The notes under the pieces are model-generated. The model searched no databases. It saw only the letters and a list, made by a program, of their open reading frames with translations, and was not told where the DNA came from. From assembly GCA_002704185.1 (NCBI GenBank), contig PAFP01000043.1, positions 1 to 7,884 of the forward strand: 7,884 nt of DNA, written 5' to 3'. This document shows, piece by piece, positions 1 to 5,699 of this stretch; the stretch's first letter is position 1, and each line of letters starts with the position of its first letter. The DNA comes from Candidatus Pelagibacter sp. (GTDB taxonomy: Bacteria > Pseudomonadota > Alphaproteobacteria > Pelagibacterales > Pelagibacteraceae). A program made the position numbers and the translations under genes.

Positions 1-109
1 TTTCCATAGCCCTTCCAAGCCTATTTCTAAAAGGGTCATCATCATCGACAATAAGCAAAGATTTGTCCTGAAATTCCTCTATATTGAGCTTTTTTACACT
101 AATTTTCAT
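1..109 (-). CDS. regA: Redox response regulator RegA/PrrA/ActR, N-terminal part (cut by window edge)
   Basis: Reading the minus strand from the ATG at 109-107 gives 36 codons that run off the window. The peptide begins MKISVKKLNIEEFQDK and continues into LLIVDDDDPFRNRLGRA. This is the first beta strand and acidic cluster of a receiver domain, in the form typical of the RegA/PrrA/ActR family, the DNA-binding partner of the RegB kinase. The phospho-acceptor aspartate and the Fis-type helix-turn-helix lie beyond the window. In this family RegB phosphorylates RegA in response to quinone and thiol redox state, and RegA controls respiration, carbon and nitrogen genes. Its cognate kinase gene is about 4.3 kb away on the same strand at 4412-5692, with a polyamine operon on the opposite strand between them. 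No Shine-Dalgarno sequence precedes the ATG. The family call is strong because the DDDDPFRNRL segment is distinctive and regB is present; only the N-terminus is seen. Confidence 0.9.
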   Translation of the reverse strand, partial: MKISVKKLNIEEFQDKSLLIVDDDDPFRNRLGRAME

Positions 110-115
110 ATTTTA

Positions 116-143
116 TATATAATGCAGAATTGATCTTTATCAA
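116..143 (-). promoter_or_regulatory. Candidate sigma70 promoter for regA, possibly giving a leaderless mRNA
   Basis: On the minus strand, TTGATA (143-138) is followed after 16 bases by TATATA (121-116), a reasonable -35/-10 pair. Transcription would start about 7 bases further on, at or next to the A of the regA ATG (109), leaving little or no 5' leader. That fits the lack of any Shine-Dalgarno sequence before regA. In such A+T-rich DNA -10-like hexamers are common, and the -35 overlaps the FNR-type palindrome, so the apparent -35 could simply be part of that site. Confidence 0.35.
130..143. promoter_or_regulatory. Perfect FNR/Anr/FnrL-type binding site
   Basis: The sequence reads TTGAT-CTTT-ATCAA, an exact match to the FNR-class consensus TTGAT-N4-ATCAA, centred at 136.5 in the divergent region between regA and the decarboxylase gene. 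FNR-family regulators bind this palindrome when oxygen is low. Its right half overlaps the candidate -35 hexamer of the regA promoter (138-143), so binding there would be expected to repress that promoter. It lies about 145 bases upstream of the polyamine start codon and could activate in that direction instead. From approximate base composition I estimate an exact match would turn up by chance in this intergenic stretch about once in a thousand. No FNR-type regulator is encoded in the window, so function is an inference. Confidence 0.55.
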
Positions 144-228
144 GTGACACTTAGTCAGAAAACAAATCCTATGGAATGTTTTTTCCACAATTTTATTCTT
201 TACATAATTTAGAAATCCTTTATTTGGG

Positions 229-253
229 AATTATTAATTATTTTTTAATAATT
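229..253. repeat. All-A/T inverted repeat upstream of the polyamine operon
   Basis: AATTATTAA (229-237) and its exact complement TTAATAATT (245-253) are separated by 7 bases. This 9-bp dyad ends 28 bases before the decarboxylase start codon. It could be an operator, an easily melted promoter element, or a weak hairpin in the leader transcript. In DNA this rich in A+T such dyads arise fairly easily by chance, so confidence that it functions is low. Confidence 0.25.
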
Positions 254-266
254 ATTTGTAACTATT

Positions 267-272
267 GAGAGG
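267..272 (+). promoter_or_regulatory. Ribosome binding site of the decarboxylase gene
   Basis: GAGAGG lies 9 bases before the ATG at 282 and is the only good Shine-Dalgarno match ahead of any gene start in the window. It decides the start at 282 over the overlapping out-of-frame ATG at 277, which sits only 4 bases after the site. The three downstream genes of the operon lack such a site, suggesting this one loads ribosomes and the rest are translationally coupled. Confidence 0.65.
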
Positions 273-281
273 TTATATGAA

Positions 282-1466
282 ATGGCTAAGTTTAGATCCG
301 TTGAAGAGTTGGTTAAACAATTACGACCAGTAGATCCTGTTTACTGCTTTAGAAAAGATAGCATTAAATCAGCTACAAATTGGTTTAAAACAAATTTTCC
401 AGGAAAAGTGCTTTTCGCTGTCAAATGCAATCCAAATGAAAAAATTCTTAAAACTATTATTTCCTGCGGTATAGAAAATTTTGATACTGCTTCTTTAGAA
501 GAAATCAAACTTATCAAAAAATTATCAATAAATTCTAAAATTTATTTCATGCATACAATCAAAAATTCAAAAAGTATAAGCGAAGCATATTTTAAATATA
601 ATGTTAAAGATTTTGCTTTTGATAGTAAAGATGAATTAGATAAAATATTAAAGTCTACCAATAATGCCAGGGATTTAAATCTTTACTTAAGACTACAAAC
701 GTCGAATGAGCATGCGGAGATTGATTTATCTAAAAAATTTGGAGCTACTGTTAGCGAAGCTACTCCTTTGCTAAAACTTGCTCAAAGTTATTCTAAAAAA
801 CTTGCTATAAGCTTCCATGTTGGGTCACAATGTATGAATCCAATTTCGTACTCGAAAGCGATAAATGATATAAGTTTACTAGTTAAAAAAACAGGTATTA
901 CACCAGATATAATAAATGTTGGTGGTGGATTTCCAACTACATATCCTGATTTATACCCTCAACCTTTAAAAAATTATATTAAAGAAATAGATAAAGGGAT
1001 TAAAAAATTAAATTTAAATAAAAAAGTGGAACTCATTTGTGAACCTGGAAGAGCTCTTGTGGCAGAAAGTGGTTCAACAATTGTTAAGGTTGAATTAAGA
1101 AAAAAACAAAATCTTTATATTAATGACGGAACGTATGGTTCTTTATTCGATGCAGGACAACCTAAATTTATTTTTCCTTCAAAAGCCATTCAACTTGATA
1201 AAAATTTTACAAAACGTATTATACCTTATAGTTTCTTTGGCCCTACATGTGATGGTTTAGATTATATGAAAGGTCCATTTAATTTACCTAGTAATATAAA
1301 ACAAGGTGACTATATTGAAATTGGACAGCTGGGTGCGTATGGTATTAGCATGAGAACAAAGTTTAATGGTTTCTATTCATCAGATATATATGAAGTTGAG
1401 GATAGTCCAATAATGTCGATTTATGACGCTGATGAGAATAATAATATTAAAACATTATTCGCATAA
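282..1466 (+). CDS. Fold-III PLP-dependent ornithine/lysine-type decarboxylase
   Basis: This 394-residue protein belongs to the alanine-racemase-fold (group IV) basic amino acid decarboxylases, which remove the carboxyl group from ornithine to give putrescine, or from lysine to give cadaverine, in the cytoplasm. Visible hallmarks are the PLP lysine K48 in FAVKCNP, FHVGSQ at 178-183, the phosphate-binding GGGFP at 214-218, EPGR at 254-257, DGTYGSLFD at 282-290 with a likely substrate-contacting aspartate at its end, GPTCDGLD at 320-327 with the catalytic Cys323-Asp324 donated across the dimer, and GAY at 351-353. The length fits bacterial ornithine/lysine decarboxylases and is far below the roughly 630 residues of biosynthetic arginine decarboxylase. 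The start is supported by GAGAGG 9 bases upstream. It is first in a four-gene operon, 5 bases before the deoxyhypusine-synthase-like gene. Family membership is clear, but whether ornithine, lysine or another substrate is preferred cannot be read from sequence. Confidence 0.93.
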   Translation: MAKFRSVEELVKQLRPVDPVYCFRKDSIKSATNWFKTNFPGKVLFAVKCNPNEKILKTIISCGIENFDTASLEEIKLIKKLSINSKIYFMHTIKNSKSISEAYFKYNVKDFAFDSKDELDKILKSTNNARDLNLYLRLQTSNEHAEIDLSKKFGATVSEATPLLKLAQSYSKKLAISFHVGSQCMNPISYSKAINDISLLVKKTGITPDIINVGGGFPTTYPDLYPQPLKNYIKEIDKGIKKLNLNKKVELICEPGRALVAESGSTIVKVELRKKQNLYINDGTYGSLFDAGQPKFIFPSKAIQLDKNFTKRIIPYSFFGPTCDGLDYMKGPFNLPSNIKQGDYIEIGQLGAYGISMRTKFNGFYSSDIYEVEDSPIMSIYDADENNNIKTLFA

Positions 1467-1471
1467 AATTA

Positions 1472-2497
1472 ATGGATAATAATAAATCCAGTTTTTTAAA
1501 TTCACCTGTAGAACATATTGATATAACTTCTTTTGATTCTAGACCTATAATAAAGGCGATGTCCAAAATGTCTTTTACATCTCGAGAGGTAGCAAATGCT
1601 GCAAAAATTTATAATAATATGCTATCTGATAAGGACTGTACTATTTTTTTAACAATTGCGGGTTCAACCTCTGCTGCTGGATGTATGAATCTTTATTCTG
1701 AATTAGTAAAAAATAATATGGTTGATGCAATCGTTGCTACTGGAGCATCAATAATAGATATGGATTTTTTTGAAGCACTTGGTTTTAAGCATTACCAGGG
1801 TTCACAGTTACAGGACGATAATCTTTTGAGGAATAATTACATAGATAGGATATATGATACTTATATAGACGAAGAAGAGCTTCAAACTTGTGATAAAAAA
1901 ATATGCGAAATTGCAAATAATATAGAGCCTGGTCAATATACATCTAGGAAATTTATAAAATATCTTGGAGAATATTTAAAAAATAACGCAAAAAAAAAGG
2001 GGTCTTTAATTCAAACAGCATACGAGCAGAATGTTCCGATATTCTGTCCAGCATTCACGGACAGCTCGGCTGGGTTTGGATTAGTAATGCATCAAGAAGA
2101 AAGACCAAAAAACCACGTAACAATTGACTCTATTAAAGAATTTAGAGAATTAACTGAAATAAAGCTTAAATCGAAAAGTTCAGGTCTATTTATGATTGGT
2201 GGAGGAGTACCTAAAAATTTTATTCAAGATACAGTAATTTGTGCTGAATTATTAGGAAAAAATGTTGAGATGCATAAATATGCTATTCAAATAACAGTCG
2301 CTGACCCAAGGGATGGTGCGTGTAGTTCTTCTACTTTAAAAGAGGCTAGCTCTTGGGGTAAAGTAGATGTTAAGGAAGAACAGATGGTATTTGCAGAAGC
2401 TACTTCGGTCTTACCTTTAATTGCTAGCGATGCATATCATACTGGAAATTGGAAAAACCGAAAAAAAAAAGGTTTTCAAAATATCTTTGATGTCTAA
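1472..2497 (+). CDS. Deoxyhypusine synthase-like aminobutyl transferase (candidate homospermidine synthase)
   Basis: This 341-residue protein is a bacterial homologue of deoxyhypusine synthase, the NAD-dependent enzyme that in eukaryotes and archaea moves an aminobutyl group from spermidine to a lysine of eIF5A. Bacteria lack eIF5A, so a free amine is the likely acceptor, as in plant homospermidine synthase, which evolved from this family. Family signs are GSTSAAG at 64-70, CPAFTDSSAGFG at 192-203, GGGVPK at 243-248 and SSWGKV at 293-298, whose K297 matches human catalytic Lys329 and W295 matches Trp327. E291 matches Glu323. By alignment from memory, human His288, Asn292, Asp243 and Asp316 are replaced by Asn249, Asp253, Phe202 and Cys284, which implies a changed substrate. 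No Shine-Dalgarno site precedes the ATG, 5 bases after the previous stop. A run of ten A (2461-2470) encodes the C-terminal lysines. Its 3' end overlaps aguB by 8 bases. The exact reaction is unknown. Confidence 0.88.
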   Translation: MDNNKSSFLNSPVEHIDITSFDSRPIIKAMSKMSFTSREVANAAKIYNNMLSDKDCTIFLTIAGSTSAAGCMNLYSELVKNNMVDAIVATGASIIDMDFFEALGFKHYQGSQLQDDNLLRNNYIDRIYDTYIDEEELQTCDKKICEIANNIEPGQYTSRKFIKYLGEYLKNNAKKKGSLIQTAYEQNVPIFCPAFTDSSAGFGLVMHQEERPKNHVTIDSIKEFRELTEIKLKSKSSGLFMIGGGVPKNFIQDTVICAELLGKNVEMHKYAIQITVADPRDGACSSSTLKEASSWGKVDVKEEQMVFAEATSVLPLIASDAYHTGNWKNRKKKGFQNIFDV

Positions 2498-3365
2498 AAT
2501 TAAAATTGCAATAATACAAATGAAGATGGTTTCCTCAAGAATTAAAAATCTGGATAATGCAATTAATAAAATACGTAAAGCACAACAAAAAGGTGCACAG
2601 ATAATATGTTTACCTGAACTATTTTTATCAAATTATTTTTGCCAGATCGAAAAACACTCAAACTTTAAACTAGCAGAAAAAATTCCCGGTAAGACCTCTG
2701 ATATACTTTGCTCTTTATGTAAAGAATTAAAAATAATACTCCTTGCGTCTTTATTTGAAAAAAAACTGGCGGGTATTTATCATAATACATGTATAGTAAT
2801 TGACCAAAGAGGTAAAATTATAAGTAAATATAGAAAAATGCACATTCCGGATGACCCGCAATATTATGAAAAATTCTATTTTACACCAGGTGACTTAGGA
2901 TTTAAATCTGTAAAAACTTCAAAAATAAATATTGGAACATTAATTTGTTGGGATCAGTGGTTCCCTGAGGCTGCAAGATTAACATCAATACTTGGGGCAG
3001 AGATAATTTTTTATCCAACTGCGATTGGTTGGCATCCAAAAGAAAAGAAAAGTTATGGTAAATCTCAATTAGAGTCATGGATATCAATTCAAAGATCTCA
3101 TGCAATTGCAAATGGCATTTATGTTGCAGCAGTTAATCGTGTTGGTTTAGAAAAAGTGGGTTCAAAAACTTTAGAATTTTGGGGCAATTCTATAATTTTT
3201 GATCCAAGCGGAAATATTTTAGCAAAGGCTAAAAATTCAGAAGAAGTACTAATTTGTAATATAGATTTAAAAAAAATTGAAACAGTAAGACAACACTGGC
3301 CTTTTTTTAGAGATAGAAGAATTGATAAGTATAAAGGCATTCTAAAAAATCCTAAAAATGCGTAA
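2490..3365 (+). CDS. aguB: N-carbamoylputrescine amidase
   Basis: This 291-residue nitrilase-superfamily (carbon-nitrogen hydrolase) enzyme hydrolyses N-carbamoylputrescine to putrescine, CO2 and ammonia, the second step after agmatine deiminase. The catalytic triad is visible as E43 in CLPELF, K116 in KYRKMHIPDD and C153 in LICWDQWFPEAAR. The segment PDDPQYYEKFYFTPGD (120-135) and the C-terminal WPFFRDRRIDKY (270-281) are characteristic of the AguB subgroup rather than other nitrilase relatives. I chose the ATG at 2490. The frame is open to 2421, but those 23 extra residues lie inside the preceding gene, and the fold begins directly at KIKIAIIQM. The start sits in ATGTCTAA, overlapping the stop of the synthase gene by 8 bases, and its own stop overlaps aguA in the same way. 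No usable Shine-Dalgarno site is seen, so translation probably depends on coupling. Length matches the family. Confidence 0.93.
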   Translation: MSKIKIAIIQMKMVSSRIKNLDNAINKIRKAQQKGAQIICLPELFLSNYFCQIEKHSNFKLAEKIPGKTSDILCSLCKELKIILLASLFEKKLAGIYHNTCIVIDQRGKIISKYRKMHIPDDPQYYEKFYFTPGDLGFKSVKTSKINIGTLICWDQWFPEAARLTSILGAEIIFYPTAIGWHPKEKKSYGKSQLESWISIQRSHAIANGIYVAAVNRVGLEKVGSKTLEFWGNSIIFDPSGNILAKAKNSEEVLICNIDLKKIETVRQHWPFFRDRRIDKYKGILKNPKNA

Positions 3366-4407
3366 TTTGCGGAATAAAAATCAATATAGAATGCCCGCTG
3401 AGTGGGAAAAACAAAAGTCTACATGGTTAGCTTGGCCACATAATAAATCTGATTGGCCCGGATTATTTGAAAAAATACCAAATGTCTTTTTAAAGATAAT
3501 TTATGAACTATCAAAAGTTCAACGAGTTAATATATTAGTTAAAAATAGAAAAGAAATAATCACTTTAAATGCTATTTTAAAAAAAACTAATGCGGATATG
3601 AAAAATTTACGCATTCATATCTGTAAGACTAACAGAGTATGGCTAAGAGATACGGCTCCAATTTTTTTAAAAAAAAAAAATAAAATAATAATTTGTAATT
3701 GGAGTTTTAATGCCTGGGCGAAATATAATGATTTTGAATATGACAATAAAATTTTTCAATGTGTTAAAAGAAATAGTAATTTTGAATTATTAACCCCAAA
3801 GATGAATGGAAAGAAAATTGTTTTAGAGGGTGGGGCCTTTGATGTAAATGGTAAAAATATACTAATAACAACGAAACAGTGCCTTTTAAGTGAGAAACAA
3901 ATAAGAAATAAAAATTTTGAATTAAAAGATTATGAATATATCTTTAACAAATTTATGGGGATAAATAAAATTATATGGCTAAATAAAGGTATAGCAGGCG
4001 ACGACACAAATGGTCACGTTGATGATATAGCAAGATTTGTGTCGCCAAAAATAGTTTTTTTAGCTTCAGAAACCAACAGAAAGGACACAAATTATAAAAA
4101 TTTAAAAAATAATATGAATATATTAGAAAAGTTTAATAGAGATAAAAAACTTAATTTAAAGTTAGTCAAAATACCAATGCCAAAAGCTAAATATATTTTT
4201 AGAAAAAGAGTACCCGCCTCGTACCTAAACTTTTATATTGCTAATAAAATAGTTTTATTACCAACATTTAAAGATAAAAAAGACAAATTAGTTTTTAATA
4301 TTTTCAAGCGTTATTTTAAAGATAGAAAAATTATACCGATCGATTGCTCAAATTTAATTTGGGGTTTTGGAGCAATACATTGTGTGACACAGCAAGAACC
4401 TGAGTAA
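3358..4407 (+). CDS. aguA: Agmatine deiminase
   Basis: This 349-residue guanidino-group-modifying enzyme converts agmatine to N-carbamoylputrescine and ammonia, feeding AguB next to it. Motifs in order are RMPAEW (11-16), WLAWP (23-27), VWLRDTAPIF (94-103), LEGGAFDVNG (156-165), GDDTNGHVDDIARFV (214-228), PASYLNFYIAN (286-296) and the C-terminal GFGAIHCVTQQEP with the nucleophile Cys342. The conserved aspartates and the histidine of GHVDD supply the rest of the active site. Length is near the family's usual 340-370. The start at 3358 lies in ATGCGTAA, overlapping the aguB stop by 8 bases; M12 (3391) is an alternative but leaves a shorter than usual lead-in. A run of twelve A at 3669-3680 lies within codons 104-108; gain or loss of one A would stop translation at once. 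The gene ends 4 bases from the convergent regB stop. Confidence 0.93.
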   Translation: MRNLRNKNQYRMPAEWEKQKSTWLAWPHNKSDWPGLFEKIPNVFLKIIYELSKVQRVNILVKNRKEIITLNAILKKTNADMKNLRIHICKTNRVWLRDTAPIFLKKKNKIIICNWSFNAWAKYNDFEYDNKIFQCVKRNSNFELLTPKMNGKKIVLEGGAFDVNGKNILITTKQCLLSEKQIRNKNFELKDYEYIFNKFMGINKIIWLNKGIAGDDTNGHVDDIARFVSPKIVFLASETNRKDTNYKNLKNNMNILEKFNRDKKLNLKLVKIPMPKAKYIFRKRVPASYLNFYIANKIVLLPTFKDKKDKLVFNIFKRYFKDRKIIPIDCSNLIWGFGAIHCVTQQEPE

Positions 4408-4411
4408 AATT

Positions 4412-5692
4412 TTAATTAATCAAGTCCTCATAACGCCATATAATTTTAACAACGGCTCCTAAATCACTTTTTTTATTTTCAAAAATTATTTTAGCCTTTG
4501 TTCTTTCTAATAGATTTTTTGATATAAACAATCCCAGCCCAAGACCTAGTTTTGTTTTATCTACTAAACTAGATTTAATATACGGTTCACCAATTCTTTT
4601 TAAAATTTCATCATCAAAACCTGGACCATCGTCGGTAATTATGATTGATAAATCATTTTCAATTTTTTCAATGAATATTTTTATTTCTGATTTTGAAAAT
4701 TTAATTGAATTATCAATGAGGCTTCTTAAAGCATAAGTAATTTCTATTTGTTTATTAATTTTTAACGGTTCATGTTCTAGTTTGTCTATAATAATTATTT
4801 TTTTGTCATGCTTTCTTTCATTTGAAAATACTATTTCATTCAACAGATTTTTTAATGAGATTCTCTGTAAAAAATCATCCTCTTTTTTTGGATCAGTACC
4901 AATATTTTTCAAAATTAATCTACATCTATCAGCTTGAGAAATTAATAAATCTATATCTTCTTTAAATTCACTTTTAGTTAAAAGTTGTTTTTTTAATTCT
5001 CCCGAAACTAAGGATATTGTCGCTAATGGTGTTCCTAATTCATGCACTGCTGCTGCTGCAAGGCTCCCTACAGAACTTAAGGTTTGTTCATTAGATAATG
5101 TTTTTTCTAAACCTTCTAATGCTTTTGATCTTTTTCTATTTGATCTAGCAAGTTGATATGCATAGTTTCCTAAAAAAATTATCCCTATTGTTGTAGATAA
5201 CCACGTTCCTAATAAATAATATTTTGGTGTTTTTAGTGTTTCACCATCAGGGCCTGGTAACGGCAAATTAAATAACGCAAGAATAGAACATAATATTATT
5301 GATACGCTTGCTATAAAAAAGCTGCTATTTCTAGACAAAAAAGTTGTTGCAATTGTTGTTGGTACAATTATTAAAATAGAAAACGGATTTGTTAGACCAC
5401 CTGTTAAAAATAGTAATAATGCTAACTGAATTAAATCGTAAAAGATGTTTAATGTAGCGCTCAGATTGTTTAACTCACCAACTTTTCCTTTATTAAATTC
5501 TAAGTAAGAATTAATAATTATTGAAATCATTACCAACAAACCACACCATAATATTTCAAAGTTGAACTTAAGATAGTAATATACAAAGCATATTGCAAAA
5601 ACTTGACCAAATATAGCTATCCACCTAATATTAATTATTGTTTCGAGACTAATTTTTTCCTCATCGGAACCAAAAAATTCTTTTACGCTCAT
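4412..5692 (-). CDS. regB: Redox-sensing histidine kinase RegB/PrrB/ActS
   Basis: This 426-residue inner-membrane kinase senses redox state and phosphorylates RegA, whose gene start lies at 1-109. The N-terminal half (about residues 20-178) is hydrophobic and consistent with six membrane spans. It carries the ubiquinone-binding heptapeptide GGLTNPF (98-104), the family signature. The H-box AAAAVHELGTPLATI places the phosphorylated histidine at 217. QADRCRLIL holds Cys257, matching the redox-active cysteine of RegB proteins. The ATPase domain shows the N-box SLIDNSIKFS (Asn328), DDGPGFD (354-360) and GLGLGLFIS (383-391). All catalytic and sensory residues I can check are present. The start is 7 bases after the gyrB stop on the same strand with no Shine-Dalgarno site, so it is probably translated from a gyrB-regB transcript. 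Its 3' end meets aguA head-on with a 4-base gap and no visible terminator. Confidence 0.95.
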   Translation of the reverse strand: MSVKEFFGSDEEKISLETIINIRWIAIFGQVFAICFVYYYLKFNFEILWCGLLVMISIIINSYLEFNKGKVGELNNLSATLNIFYDLIQLALLLFLTGGLTNPFSILIIVPTTIATTFLSRNSSFFIASVSIILCSILALFNLPLPGPDGETLKTPKYYLLGTWLSTTIGIIFLGNYAYQLARSNRKRSKALEGLEKTLSNEQTLSSVGSLAAAAVHELGTPLATISLVSGELKKQLLTKSEFKEDIDLLISQADRCRLILKNIGTDPKKEDDFLQRISLKNLLNEIVFSNERKHDKKIIIIDKLEHEPLKINKQIEITYALRSLIDNSIKFSKSEIKIFIEKIENDLSIIITDDGPGFDDEILKRIGEPYIKSSLVDKTKLGLGLGLFISKNLLERTKAKIIFENKKSDLGAVVKIIWRYEDLIN

Positions 5693-5699
5693 TTAGATA

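Noticed and set aside
172..187. TGGAA-N6-TTCCA hairpin as a riboswitch or terminator
   Set aside because: The stem is only five base pairs with no further pairing, no recognised riboswitch core surrounds it, and such short stems are common in this composition.
203..208. CATAAT as -10 of the polyamine operon promoter
   Set aside because: It matches five of six consensus bases, but no convincing -35 lies 16-18 bases upstream, so I did not list it as a promoter.
1990..2002. A9G4 run containing the A-AAA-AAG slippery heptamer in the DHS-like gene
   Set aside because: The zero-frame reading is the conserved one, the -1 frame leads only to a truncated product after about 40 codons, and I see no stimulatory hairpin or upstream Shine-Dalgarno element as in dnaX.
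2421..2489. Earlier start for aguB at 2421
   Set aside because: The extra 23 residues overlap the DHS-like gene, do not resemble the nitrilase N-terminus, and the ATG at 2490 sits directly before the first beta strand with the same overlap geometry as the next junction.
2902..3340. Two minus-strand open frames opposite aguB (69 and 73 codons)
   Set aside because: They lie wholly within a clear aguB coding region, show no recognisable motif, and are the expected by-product of low stop frequency opposite a conserved gene.
4381..4391. TGTGTGACACA palindrome as a terminator for aguA
   Set aside because: It encodes the catalytic IHCVTQ segment, the loop would be too small for a stable hairpin, and no T-tract follows.
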